A stretch of DNA of 64,000 nucleotides from Burkholderiales bacterium (lineage in GTDB: Bacteria > Pseudomonadota > Gammaproteobacteria > Burkholderiales > SG8-41): assembly GCA_036262035.1 (NCBI GenBank), contig DATAJS010000031.1:186001-250000 (forward strand), given 5' to 3'. Below, in pieces: positions 16,392 through 24,854 of this stretch. The position numbers were made by a program, and so were the translations under genes. Each line of letters opens with the position of its first letter. Position 1 is the first letter of the stretch. Below the pieces are notes generated by a model. It did no database searches and was not told where the DNA came from. It saw only the letters and a list, made by a program, of their open reading frames with translations.

Positions 16392-17613
16392 TGCCGCGCA
16401 TGCGCCTGCGCCACAGCGCCCAGCCCACGATCAACAGCCCGCTGCACAACCAGAAGAAACCGCGCAGCCCGAGATAAGGCGCCAGCAGGCCCCCGATGAG
16501 CGGCGCCACGGCGCTGCCCGCCTGCTGGAGCGACGTGCCGTAGGCGAGCGTGCGCCCTTCCATGCCCGGCGGCGCACGGTCTTTGATCATGCGGATCAGC
16601 ACCGGCGGCAGGCCGGATACGAAGATCGCGAACACCACGCGCGCGAGGGTAAGCTCGAGCGGATCGCGCGCGAGCGGCGTGAGCACGCTCGACAGGCAGA
16701 CGCCGGCAAGCAGGAGCGCGAGAACGCGCGCGGGATGGAGCCGATCGATCAGCCGCCCCCAGAACGGCAGCGCGACGAGCCCGGCGAGCGTGAAGCCGAC
16801 CGCCGTCGCCGCAACCCAGCCCTCGACGCCGAGCCCCAGCAACCCGGATCGTCGGGCAACCAGCTCCATCGTGTGGAGCGCCACGACCTGCGTCGCCCCG
16901 AACGCGCAGAACGCGAACAGCATCTGCATGTAATAGAGGAGCTTGAGCTCGGGCAGGTGCGACAGCCGTTTCGCGTCGGCGATCACGTCGATTCGAAGCG
17001 CGTGGGCCGGGCGCACGTGGTGCTCGCGCACCGCGGTTGACGCGAGGATGCCGGCGACCAGCATCGCGGCCGCGGTCAACCAGAACAGCGACTGCTTGGT
17101 CGGCAGCCAGCCGATCAGCGCCGCACCGACCAGAGGCCCGAGCAGCGTGCCGGCGGACGCGCCGATCTGCGTGAGCGCGAGCGCGCCGCCGATGTGCTGC
17201 TGCGGCGTCGTGGTCGCGACCAGCGCCTGGCCCGCCGGCACGAATCCGTTGGCGAGCCCCGCGAACACCAGCACGACCAGGAACAGCACCGGATGGGACG
17301 TCATGGCGAGCAGGCCGAAGCCGGCAGCCATGCCGAACGCGGCGCGCAGCACCATGCTCTTGCGGCCGTAGTGATCGGCGAGCATGCCCCAGACCGGCGT
17401 GAACACGCAGCTCACGCCGTAATAGCCGAGCATCATCGCGCCCACCCAGAGCGCGAGGTCGCGCTCGACGCCCAGCGTCTGGACGATCAACGGCAGGAAA
17501 GCGAAGGACGCATTCCAGCCGATGTTGATCAGGAGATTACCTGTCGCGAGGGCGCGCGCGTTGCGCCGCCACTGCGCCGGATGGGGCGTCCCCTCGCCCG
17601 TCGAGCCGCTCAT
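16381..17613 (-). CDS. MFS transporter
   Basis: 410-aa major facilitator with about 12 hydrophobic segments and the loop 2-3 motif GMLADHYGRKSMVL (motif A). It resembles drug- or solute-exporting MFS proteins of the AraJ/SetA type. The start at 17613 (MSGSTGEGTPHP) gives a normal N-terminus; further upstream codons belong to the divergent promoter region. The 3' end overlaps the DyP gene by 11 bases, so the two transcripts are antisense there. Substrate unknown. Confidence 0.88.
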   Translation of the reverse strand: MSGSTGEGTPHPAQWRRNARALATGNLLINIGWNASFAFLPLIVQTLGVERDLALWVGAMMLGYYGVSCVFTPVWGMLADHYGRKSMVLRAAFGMAAGFGLLAMTSHPVLFLVVLVFAGLANGFVPAGQALVATTTPQQHIGGALALTQIGASAGTLLGPLVGAALIGWLPTKQSLFWLTAAAMLVAGILASTAVREHHVRPAHALRIDVIADAKRLSHLPELKLLYYMQMLFAFCAFGATQVVALHTMELVARRSGLLGLGVEGWVAATAVGFTLAGLVALPFWGRLIDRLHPARVLALLLAGVCLSSVLTPLARDPLELTLARVVFAIFVSGLPPVLIRMIKDRAPPGMEGRTLAYGTSLQQAGSAVAPLIGGLLAPYLGLRGFFWLCSGLLIVGWALWRRRMRGITT

Positions 17614-17660
17614 GGAGCGTCGGATTGTAGCGGCCCCGGGACAGCCGGTAGCATGCGGAT

Positions 17661-19010
17661 ATGAGCTCACGTGACGCGACACGCGCGCTGCTGGACATAC
17701 TCCGTGGCCGCCGCTCGCGTCGCTTCGGTCTCGGCATGTCGATGCCGAGCGGGCCGCTCGCCTACAAGAGCAGCCACGCGCCCGTCCGTCTCACCGAAGA
17801 GGAAGAAGCGATCCTCGCCTTCGCCGCGTGCGGCGTGACGGGTTACGCGCTCGCCGACCTCATGTACGAGCGCGGCGGCGGCGGGACCATCATGTCGCGG
17901 CTGCTCGCGCGCACGATCCCGAGCGGCGATGCCGCGCAGGCCGTCGCGCTCATCGTGATGAACGCCGACGCGACGTACTACTTGAAGCGCCCGCAGGACT
18001 ACGCGCCCGAAGAGATCCCCGAGCTCGTCGACCTCGCGGCGCGCGAGCAGTACGTCGAGCTCTACCGGCGCAGCCGTGTGAAGATCCGCGACGGTCGCAC
18101 CAGCCCGCCGCCCGATCCGCTTTTCAATCTCGACTGCAACCGCTGGTCGCTGCACGACCCGGCCGGGACATACTTCCTGCCGGTCAACGAGCTCACGTGG
18201 CTGTACATCAACGGCATCCTCGAGATCTTCAACGAGACCAATAACGTCTACGTCGTCGACGAGCGCGCCGACTTCCAGCCGGCGGGACTGAAGCGCTATG
18301 CGAAGAGCCGCGGCGGCCACCTCGACGACGACGCCGCGAACGGCCGCGTCGTCACGATCCAGCAGCTGGAAACGTTCGTCACCGAGTTCGTCACCGCCGA
18401 GTTCGGGATGATGATCCAGAACCTCGCGCTCATGGTGCACGCGATGGGTCTCGGCGGCTTTCCGCACTGGGCCGCGCATGCGTTCGGGTGGTTCGAGGCG
18501 CTGCGCTTCGACATGGGCTCGATGCCCGCGAGCCGTTACCTCGGGATGGGGCGCGTGCTCTCTACGCTGTCACGCTGGCTGGGACGCGACACGCCCGTGC
18601 CGTACGTCCAGGGCCTGACGGTCGATGGCAAGCCCCTCATGACCCCGATGTGCCCGCCGCACTACCCGAGCATGGAAGCCGCGGTGCGCGCGCTGGTCGA
18701 CGCCAAGGTCGGCGCGAACGGCATCTTCCGCGGCGGCGCTTCGAACAGCTCGTGGCGCGACGCGTCGGCGGTCGCCGATGCGTGTCCCGCGTTGAGCGAC
18801 GCGAACGTCGACGCGGCGATCGCGTACTGCGAGTACGTGTGGGACCGCTACGGACGCTTCCCCGCGTATCAGCCACCGTTCCGAACGTTGCTCGGGTTTC
18901 AGGTGAACCATCTGGACTGCGAGTTCTACGACGCGCACTACAAGCCGGGCGCGGTGACGGAGAACCAGCGCAGGCACATGCAGGAGTGGCACGCCTCCGA
19001 TGTGCGGTGA
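17661..19010 (+). CDS. Conserved-looking protein of unknown function (449 aa)
   Basis: 449-aa soluble protein, divergent from the MFS gene. It begins LLDILRGRRSRRFGLGMSMPSGPLAYKS and has no signal peptide or membrane helix. The Arg-Arg-Ser start and the ILAFAACGVTGYALADL segment vaguely recall the nitroreductase fold, but I cannot identify the cofactor site. Other strong segments are FNLDCNRWSLHDPAGTYFL, MVHAMGLGGFPHW and TPMCPPHYPSM, with several Cys/His/Trp that could bind a ligand or metal. Codon pattern matches its neighbours. No function assigned. Confidence 0.75.
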   Translation: MSSRDATRALLDILRGRRSRRFGLGMSMPSGPLAYKSSHAPVRLTEEEEAILAFAACGVTGYALADLMYERGGGGTIMSRLLARTIPSGDAAQAVALIVMNADATYYLKRPQDYAPEEIPELVDLAAREQYVELYRRSRVKIRDGRTSPPPDPLFNLDCNRWSLHDPAGTYFLPVNELTWLYINGILEIFNETNNVYVVDERADFQPAGLKRYAKSRGGHLDDDAANGRVVTIQQLETFVTEFVTAEFGMMIQNLALMVHAMGLGGFPHWAAHAFGWFEALRFDMGSMPASRYLGMGRVLSTLSRWLGRDTPVPYVQGLTVDGKPLMTPMCPPHYPSMEAAVRALVDAKVGANGIFRGGASNSSWRDASAVADACPALSDANVDAAIAYCEYVWDRYGRFPAYQPPFRTLLGFQVNHLDCEFYDAHYKPGAVTENQRRHMQEWHASDVR

Positions 19011-19023
19011 CTCACGGCTCTTT

Positions 19024-20001
19024 CTATTGCGCGTCGAGACGTATGCCCGCCGCCTTGACGACGCTCGCCCATTTCGCGGTCTCCTCCCGAATGAGCACCT
19101 GGAACTCGTCCGGTGAGTTGTAGCGGATCTCGGCCCCGACGTTCGCGTATCGCTCGCGGGCCTGCGGAGACGTCAGTATCGACACGATCGCCGCGTTGAG
19201 GCGATTCACGATCGGCCTCGGCGTCTTCGAGGGCGCCAGAATGCCGTTCCACACCGCCGCCTCGTATCGCGGCACGCCCGCCTCCTCGATGGTTGGAATC
19301 GCCGGCGCGAGGGGAGAGCGTGCTTTGGAGGTGATCCCCAGTCCCTTCATCTTCCCGGCTTTGACGAGCGGCAGCGACGAGAGAAAGCTGGCAAAGCCGA
19401 GCGGGATGCGGCCCGCCATGACGTCCAGGTTCGAACCGGTGATGCCTTTGTAGGGCACGTGCACGAGCTTGACCCCGGCCAGCAGCTCGAAGAGCGCCCC
19501 CGCGAGATGCGTCGGGCCGCCGTTACCCGATGAGCCGTAATTGAGCTCGCCCGGGCGGCTTTTGGCGAGCGCGATGACCTCTTTCACGGTGCCCGCGGAC
19601 AGTGACGGGCTGGCGACCATGAGCATGGGTGACGCGCTGATCATGCTCACACCCTGGAAATCCTTCAGCGCGTCGTAGGGCACTTTCGCGAAAAGCGCGG
19701 GAGTCGCCGTAAACGTGTTGGGCACGGCGGCGAGCGTGTAACCGTCGGCCTGGGAACGCGCCACGATCTCCATGCCGATCATGCCGTTCGCGCCCGCGCG
19801 ATTATCGACGACGAACTGCTTGCCGAGGGCCTCGCTGAGGCGATCCGCGATGTAGCGGGCCTGCGCGTCGGCGTTTCCGCCCGCGGCCTGGGGCACGATC
19901 ATGCGCACGGGCCTGGCTGGATAGGCTTCCGCGGCGTGTGCAGCCGTCCCGGGCAGCGCGGCGAGTATCGCGATAGCGATCGAGAGTGTGCGCTTCATCA
20001 T
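19024..20001 (-). CDS. Bug/TctC-type solute-binding protein
   Basis: 325-aa binding protein: signal peptide (IAIAILAALPGTAAHA), YPARPVRMIVPQAAGGNAD, VVDNRAGANGMIG and LVHVPYKG. Two adjacent ATG codons (20001 and 19998) are possible starts; neither has a strong ribosome site. It converges with the unknown gene at 17661 (13-base gap). No membrane components or catabolic gene adjoin it, so it is an orphan receptor. Confidence 0.9.
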   Translation of the reverse strand: MMKRTLSIAIAILAALPGTAAHAAEAYPARPVRMIVPQAAGGNADAQARYIADRLSEALGKQFVVDNRAGANGMIGMEIVARSQADGYTLAAVPNTFTATPALFAKVPYDALKDFQGVSMISASPMLMVASPSLSAGTVKEVIALAKSRPGELNYGSSGNGGPTHLAGALFELLAGVKLVHVPYKGITGSNLDVMAGRIPLGFASFLSSLPLVKAGKMKGLGITSKARSPLAPAIPTIEEAGVPRYEAAVWNGILAPSKTPRPIVNRLNAAIVSILTSPQARERYANVGAEIRYNSPDEFQVLIREETAKWASVVKAAGIRLDAQ

Positions 20002-20150
20002 TGGCGACGCATCCGGGTGTCCACGGCTCGATGATTTCGCCTGAACGTCGAGCACCAATGCTAACGCATCCCTGCGGTCGCAGGCGGGGGTGGTACCTGT
20101 CGCGGCTCCCGGCCTACGAATACACGACGACGGCGCAGTGATGTCGAGGG

Positions 20151-20453
20151 CTAGCGGCTGCCGAAACGGAACGAAGACGGGCGGCGCGGCCGCGGTTTCG
20201 CACGCGGCTTCTCGTCGGCGGCATCCGCCAGGCGGCCCGGCGCGAGCTCGCCCGGCGGCCGAGGCCTGACCAGGATCTCGCGCGGCAGCTCGGCGGCGGC
20301 GCATTTGAACGGCCGGCCGTAGCGCTGCTGCGCCTGCTGGAGCCGCTCCTCGCGCCAGTCGCGCGAGCCGGGGCTCACTGGCATGTGATCGATGATGCCG
20401 GGGACTTCGATGCGTCCGTTCGGTCGTCTGAAAATACGCCGCAGCACATCCAT
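20151..20453 (-). CDS. Small basic protein, unknown function
   Basis: 100-aa protein from an ATG at 20453 with GGAGG seven bases upstream. The first half (MDVLRRIFRRPNGRIEVPGI, DWREERLQQAQQRYGRPFKCAAAEL) looks folded; the last 35 residues are Arg/Pro-rich and probably disordered, which could bind nucleic acid or membranes. It lies between two Bug genes on the same strand. No family recognised. Confidence 0.6.
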   Translation of the reverse strand: MDVLRRIFRRPNGRIEVPGIIDHMPVSPGSRDWREERLQQAQQRYGRPFKCAAAELPREILVRPRPPGELAPGRLADAADEKPRAKPRPRRPSSFRFGSR

Positions 20454-20502
20454 GCTGTCGCCTCCACGGTGGACACGCGGAGGGTGCAAGCGATGTGCCT
20501 TT

Positions 20503-21465
20503 TCAGTCGGCCCGGATGTGCGCGGCCTTCACGACTTTGTTCCATTTGTCGCGCTCGGCGTTGATGTACTTCAACGCCTCCGCGGGCGAATTCCCGACGC
20601 CTTCCATGCCCAGTCCGGACAGCTTTTCCTTCACGTCGCCCGCATGCAGCGCGCCGGCGACGCTCTTGTTGAGCTGACCGACGATCGCCTGCGGGGTGCC
20701 CGCCGGGACGAGGATCGCGTACCACGCATCCATCTCGTAACCCTTGAGGCCCGCTTCGGAGATCGTCGGCACGTCCGACCACCCCGATGCGCGCTTGAGC
20801 GAGGTCATGCCGAGCGCTTTGAGGCGGCCCGCTTTGACGTGCGCCTGCATCACCAGCGGGCTGGAGAACGAGATCGGCACGCGTCCCGAGAGCAGGTCGG
20901 GGATGAAGTCGTTCGTGCCTTTGTAAGGGATGTGCAGGATGTCCACGCCCGCCATGTACTTGAAGAGCTCGCCGGCGAGGTGCAGCGAGGAGCCGTTGCC
21001 GCCCGAGGCGTACTGAAGCTGTCCGGGCTTCGCTTTCGCCGCGGCGATGAGGTCTTTCACCGAGTTGATGCCCGCCGTCGGCGTGACGACGAGCACCAGC
21101 GGTCCTTTGGCGACGATCGTCACCGGGATGAACTGGTCGTAGGTGTACGGCACCTTGCTGTAAATCATCGGGTTCACGGCGTAGGCCATCGCCGGCAGCA
21201 CCAGGGTGTAGCCGTCCGGCGCGGCACGCGACGCGAGTTCGATCGCCAGGTTGCCGCCGGCCCCCGGCCGGTTGTCGATCACCACCTGCTGTCCCCACCC
21301 TTCGCCGACTTTGCCGCCGACCATGCGCGCGAGCACGTCGTTGGGGCCGCCCGCGGGATACGGCACCATCAGGCGCACCGGACGGTTGGGAAAGGCATCG
21401 GCCGCGAGCGCGCCGACCGGCGCGGCCGCGAGCACCGCGAGCGCGGCGGCGAAGAGCTTCGTCAT
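20503..21465 (-). CDS. Bug/TctC-type solute-binding protein
   Basis: 320-aa binding protein with signal peptide (FAAALAVLAAAPVGALA), FPNRPVRLMVPYPAGGPND, VIDNRPGAGGNLA and ILHIPYKG. Start ATG at 21465. It is divergent from the D-aminoacylase-like gene at 21577, with about 110 bases between, so it may supply that enzyme's N-acyl amino acid substrate. Confidence 0.92.
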   Translation of the reverse strand: MTKLFAAALAVLAAAPVGALAADAFPNRPVRLMVPYPAGGPNDVLARMVGGKVGEGWGQQVVIDNRPGAGGNLAIELASRAAPDGYTLVLPAMAYAVNPMIYSKVPYTYDQFIPVTIVAKGPLVLVVTPTAGINSVKDLIAAAKAKPGQLQYASGGNGSSLHLAGELFKYMAGVDILHIPYKGTNDFIPDLLSGRVPISFSSPLVMQAHVKAGRLKALGMTSLKRASGWSDVPTISEAGLKGYEMDAWYAILVPAGTPQAIVGQLNKSVAGALHAGDVKEKLSGLGMEGVGNSPAEALKYINAERDKWNKVVKAAHIRAD

Positions 21466-21529
21466 GATCGATCGGGGATGAAATCGGAGCGGGCAGTATA
21501 GAGGAAGTAGAATGCGTCCGCCCTTGCCC

Positions 21530-21568
21530 TTCACGCGTTCACCCGTTCACTCGTTCACTCGTTCACGC
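21530..21568. repeat. Octamer tandem repeat (CGTTCACN) before the amidohydrolase
   Basis: About five consecutive 8-base words of the form GTTCACNC end nine bases before the ATG at 21577. A similar array (23204-23237) sits in the same place before the next gene, so both 5' leaders carry the same repeat in the same orientation. Confidence 0.75.
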
Positions 21569-21576
21569 ATTTCGGA

Positions 21577-23187
21577 ATGCACTTCGACCTTCTCATCCGC
21601 AACGGCCTCGTCGTCGACGGCAGCGGCGCGGCGGGCATCGTCGCGGACGTCGGCATCAACGGCAACACGATCGCGGCGATCGCCCCCTCGCTCGACGGCA
21701 GGGGTTTCAGGACGATCGACGCGCAAGGTCTCGCGGTCGCTCCGGGCTTCATCGACGTCAAAACCCATTCGGACTTCACGCTGCCGATCAATCCGAAAGC
21801 CGAGAGCAAGGTGCGGCAAGGCGTCACGACCGAGATCATCGGCCACTGCGGCTTCTCGGTGGCGCCGTGCCTGCCGGGCAAGGTCGAGCTTCTGAAGGAC
21901 TATCTCAGCCCGTCCGCGCCCTGGCTGCCGTTTCGCGAGCGCTCGTTCGCCGAATATCTGGATACGTTTCCGGCGACGGCGGTCAACGCCGGCATGCTCG
22001 TCGGCCACAACACGCTGCGGCTCATGGCGATGGGCATGGACCAGCGGGCGCCGTCGACGTCGGAGATGGCGCGCATGTGCGAGCTGCTGGAAGACGGTTT
22101 GCGCGCCGGTGCGCTCGGGATGTCGTCGGGGCTCTTCACCGCGCCCGGGTCGTACGCGGCGCGCGACGAGATCGTCGCGCTGTGCCATGTGTTGAAACGC
22201 CACAACGCGGCCTACTTCACGCATCTGCGCGACGAATCGAACAAGGTGCTCGAAGCGCTCGACGAAGCGATCGACGTCGCCGAGACGTGCGGCATCCACG
22301 TCGAGGTCGTGCACTTCAAGTGCTCGGGCGTCGACAACTGGGGCAAGGCGAGCGCAGCGCTCGCGCGCATCGCGGCGGCGAACGCGCGCGGCGCGTCGAT
22401 CGACTGCGACGCGTATCCGTACGCCGCCGGCAGCAATCCGCTCAAGAACCTGATGCCGCAATGGGTGCAGGCGGGGGGCGTCGAGGCGATGCTCGCGCGC
22501 CTGAAGGAACCCGAAGCGCGCGCGCGCATCCGGGACGACATCGCGCGCGCCGGCCTCAACAACTGGGGCCGTATCCCCGATTGGGAGTGCGTGCAGATCT
22601 CGATCTCGCCGCATCTCCCGCAATACGCGGGGCGCACCATCGCCTCGCTGGCGCAGGAGCGCGGGCGCGATCCCATCGACGTGGTGTGCGACTACCTCAT
22701 CGAAGACCGCGCGGCGACGCGCGTGCTCGTCACCTCGATCTCCGAGGACGACATCCGCGACATCATGCGATCGAAGAGCGCGCTGGTCGGCTCCGACGGC
22801 AACTGCGTCGCGACCTACGGCACCGTGAGCCAGGGCATGCCGCACCCGCGCTTCTACGGCACCTTCCCGCGCGTGATCTCGCGCTACGTCAAAGACGAGC
22901 GCGCGCTGACACTCGAAACCGCGATCCACAAGATGACCGGCGCGAGCGCGCGTGCGCTGAAGCTGTCGGATCGAGGGCTGTTGCGGACCGGCCTGCGCGC
23001 GGACGTGACGATCTTCGATCCGAACGATTTCGCCGATCGCGCCACGTATGCCGATCCGCATCGGTATCCGAGCGGCGATCGTACGACCGTCATCGTCAAC
23101 GGCACGCTCGTCGTGGAGAATGCAGCCCACACCGGCGCGACACCAGGCCGAGTCCTGCGCCGTTCGCCCGACGGGACGGTCTCGTGA
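21577..23187 (+). CDS. N-acyl-D-amino-acid deacylase (D-aminoacylase) family amidohydrolase
   Basis: 536-aa amidohydrolase of the D-aminoacylase family, which hydrolyses N-acyl-D-amino acids. The metal ligands expected in that family can be placed: Cys91 in GHCGFSVAP, His in YFTHLRDES, His in VVHFKCSG and Asp in VGSDGN. The usual HxH at the first strand reads DVKTHSD, with Lys62 in place of the first His and His64 kept. N-terminal LLIRNGLVVDGSG and C-terminal LRTGLRADVTIFDP are typical. Cytoplasmic; a Bug receptor is divergently adjacent. I cannot exclude a related dihydropyrimidinase-like specificity. Confidence 0.85.
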   Translation: MHFDLLIRNGLVVDGSGAAGIVADVGINGNTIAAIAPSLDGRGFRTIDAQGLAVAPGFIDVKTHSDFTLPINPKAESKVRQGVTTEIIGHCGFSVAPCLPGKVELLKDYLSPSAPWLPFRERSFAEYLDTFPATAVNAGMLVGHNTLRLMAMGMDQRAPSTSEMARMCELLEDGLRAGALGMSSGLFTAPGSYAARDEIVALCHVLKRHNAAYFTHLRDESNKVLEALDEAIDVAETCGIHVEVVHFKCSGVDNWGKASAALARIAAANARGASIDCDAYPYAAGSNPLKNLMPQWVQAGGVEAMLARLKEPEARARIRDDIARAGLNNWGRIPDWECVQISISPHLPQYAGRTIASLAQERGRDPIDVVCDYLIEDRAATRVLVTSISEDDIRDIMRSKSALVGSDGNCVATYGTVSQGMPHPRFYGTFPRVISRYVKDERALTLETAIHKMTGASARALKLSDRGLLRTGLRADVTIFDPNDFADRATYADPHRYPSGDRTTVIVNGTLVVENAAHTGATPGRVLRRSPDGTVS

Positions 23188-23203
23188 GCTCGCCGAGACC
23201 TGC

Positions 23204-23237
23204 CCGTTCACCCGTTCACCTGTTCACGCGTTCACGC
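23204..23237. repeat. Octamer tandem repeat (CGTTCACC) before the Mrr-like gene
   Basis: Four to five words CGTTCACC/TGTTCACG end eight bases before the ATG at 23245. It has the same family, orientation and position as the array at 21530. Confidence 0.7.
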
Positions 23238-23244
23238 CTTTGAA

Positions 23245-23832
23245 ATGGCTGCCAAAGAATCCCTCTTCCAGATCCTCCTCCGTCAGCCGTGGTGGGTGAC
23301 CCTCGTCGTGGCGCTGCTGGTGTTCGCGGTGACGAGGCTGATCTACCCACCGGTCGCGCCGTTCACCGCGCTCCCCTTCGTCGTGCTGTGCGGAATCATC
23401 GCGTTCAGGCAGTTTCGCGGCGCCGCGCCGCTGGACGCCCACGAGCGGCTGGAGAAGTTGCGTGCGATGGACTGGGACGAGTTCAGCGCGCTCGTCGTCG
23501 AGGCGTACCGCAAGCTCGGCTACACGGTGCATCCGGCGACTTCGCGCGACTACGACTTCCGGCTCACCCGTAACGCGCGCGTCACGCTGCTGCAGTGCCG
23601 CCGGTGGAAAGTGAACCAGGTCGGCGTCGGGCCGCTGCGCGAGCTTCTGAAGGCGGTGGGGCGCGAAGACGCGAGCCACGGCATCTGCATCGCGGCCGGT
23701 GACTTTTCCGCACCCGCTCGCGCGCTCACCGCGACCGAGCCGCTGACGCTCGTCGACGGGGCGGAGCTCGTGACGCTGGTGGGGGCGCTCAAGACCAAAC
23801 CGGGGTCAGACCCCAAAAAGACCGGGGTCTGA
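23245..23832 (+). CDS. Membrane-anchored Mrr-like restriction-endonuclease-fold protein
   Basis: 195-aa protein. Two membrane helices (about residues 16-34 and 40-54) precede a domain like Mrr/restriction endonuclease type IV (DWDEFSALVVEAYRKLGYTV, LLQCRRWKVNQVG, ICIAAGDFSAPAR). The usual GxDGGxDL is reduced to RDYDFRL, and the catalytic QxK is QCR, with Arg119 where Lys is expected, so nuclease activity is doubtful. The ribosome site is weak; the leader is an octamer array. The last residues (KPGSDPKKTGV) and the stop codon come from the GGGGTCTGACCCC repeat. Confidence 0.75.
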   Translation: MAAKESLFQILLRQPWWVTLVVALLVFAVTRLIYPPVAPFTALPFVVLCGIIAFRQFRGAAPLDAHERLEKLRAMDWDEFSALVVEAYRKLGYTVHPATSRDYDFRLTRNARVTLLQCRRWKVNQVGVGPLRELLKAVGREDASHGICIAAGDFSAPARALTATEPLTLVDGAELVTLVGALKTKPGSDPKKTGV

Positions 23833-24027
23833 CCCCCGAATTAATTGGGGGCTGACCCCGAATTCCGGCGGCGTTGCGATGTCGCGCGGAAGCGACGCGT
23901 GAAAATCGCGTGAATTCAGCGCTCTGTACCGATGGCGCCCAGCCGCGTCGTCCGCGAGAGACAGGCCGCACGGTTTACGCGGCAGGCCTCAGGTCCTAAG
24001 TGATTGATCCTCAATGACTAATCAAAC

Positions 24028-24043
24028 TGGCACAGCATCTGCT
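24028..24043 (+). promoter_or_regulatory. Sigma-54 (-24/-12) promoter before nasT
   Basis: TGGCACAGCATCTGCT has the invariant GG and GC ten bases apart (24029-24030 and 24041-24042) within a TGGCAC context. Predicted start near 24053. It fits RpoN control of nitrogen genes. No clear NtrC site was found just upstream. Confidence 0.75.
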
Positions 24044-24052
24044 ATTAGACGG

Positions 24053-24124
24053 TCAGGCAACAGTAGTTCCCCTGAAACGGATTTACCCTCCCCTGTTTCC
24101 CCCGGCTCCGGCCGGGGTTTTTTT
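24053..24124 (+). ncRNA. Candidate NalA-like leader/small RNA upstream of nasT
   Basis: A transcript from the sigma-54 promoter would run about 70 bases and end at a strong intrinsic terminator (see 24099). It has a small TCAGG/CCTGA stem (24053-24076) but no clear ANTAR hexaloop. Location and architecture resemble the NalA leader RNA upstream of nitrate-assimilation genes in Pseudomonas. Whether it is a free small RNA or an attenuated nasT leader cannot be told from sequence. Confidence 0.55.
24099..24124 (+). terminator. Intrinsic terminator in the nasT leader
   Basis: CCCCGGC, loop TCCG, GCCGGGG, then seven T. It is about 120 bases upstream of the nasT start, so transcription must read through it or restart to express nasT. 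Confidence 0.85.
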
Positions 24125-24245
24125 GTACACGGGCCTGGGTCGGATCCCGGATGAATCGGGGTCTGACCCCTTTTTAATGACGTCCGTTTAATCGGGGTCT
24201 GACCCCGATTTTCACTGGCATAGGTCTTGCGAACGCGCAGCGGCC

Positions 24246-24821
24246 ATGCCCACTCTCCTGCTCCTGCACGAAGGCGCGGCCGACGCCGCGGCTCTGCGCG
24301 CCGCTCTGTCGTCGACGTCTTATCGAGTGGCCGGTGAGCTCAGCGATGCCGCGCGGCTCGGTGCCGAAGTGGGGCGCGTCGCACCGGACGTGATCATCGC
24401 GTGCACCCAAACGCCGAGCGCCGCCGTGCTCGATGCGCTGCGCAGTCTTGCCGCTGCGGCGCCGCGTCCCGTCGTCATGTTCGCGACCGATCCGCGTCGC
24501 GAAGTGATCCGCAGGACCGTCGAAGCCGGCGTCGCCGCCTACGTCGTCGACGGCTGGTCGCACGCGCGTGTCGGCGCGATCATCGAAGCGGCCATCGCGC
24601 GCTTCGACGCGTACGAGTCGTTGAAGCGCGAGCTCAGGACGACGCAGGACAAGCTGGCCGAACGCAAGATCGTCGAGAAGGCCAAAGGCCTGGTCATGCA
24701 GCAGCGCGGTGTCTCGGAAGACCAGGCGTATTCCTCATTGCGCAAGATGGCGATGGACCAGAACCTCACGCTCGCCGAAGTCGCCCGCCGCGTCGTCGCG
24801 GTCGCACACCTCCTCGCCTGA
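24246..24821 (+). CDS. nasT: NasT-type ANTAR response regulator (transcription antiterminator)
   Basis: 191-aa two-domain regulator: a receiver-like N-terminal domain (residues 1-120) whose usual phospho-acceptor Asp region reads PDVIIACTQTPSA, so it is probably a pseudo-receiver, then a coiled linker and an ANTAR RNA-binding domain (about 128-189: IVEKAKGLVMQQRGVSEDQAYSSLRKMA). NasT proteins bind paired hexaloop hairpins in leader RNA and prevent termination when nitrate or nitrite is present. No NasS sensor gene lies in the window, although NrtA-like proteins are homologous to NasS. Its likely target is the nrtA leader just downstream. Confidence 0.92.
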   Translation: MPTLLLLHEGAADAAALRAALSSTSYRVAGELSDAARLGAEVGRVAPDVIIACTQTPSAAVLDALRSLAAAAPRPVVMFATDPRREVIRRTVEAGVAAYVVDGWSHARVGAIIEAAIARFDAYESLKRELRTTQDKLAERKIVEKAKGLVMQQRGVSEDQAYSSLRKMAMDQNLTLAEVARRVVAVAHLLA

Positions 24822-24854
24822 CCCATCACTCATTTGGTGCGGCGTTGGCGCCGG

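Larger units (their letters stand above)
23802..24209. repeat. Cluster of GGGGTCTGACCCC palindromes flanking the nasT leader
   Basis: Copies of the 13-base near-palindrome GGGGTCWGACCCC lie at 23802-23814, 23824-23836, 24158-24170 and 24194-24206; a variant (GGGGGCTGACCCC) lies at 23847-23859. The second copy provides the TGA stop of the gene at 23245. The rest of this 413-base gap holds the sigma-54 promoter and terminated leader upstream of nasT, plus about 100 bases (23880-23980) with nothing recognisable. Confidence 0.8.

Noticed and set aside
23880-24027. Possible tRNA or riboswitch in the gap before nasT
   Set aside because: No cloverleaf or conserved riboswitch core could be drawn; only the sigma-54 promoter, the leader terminator and palindromes are supported.
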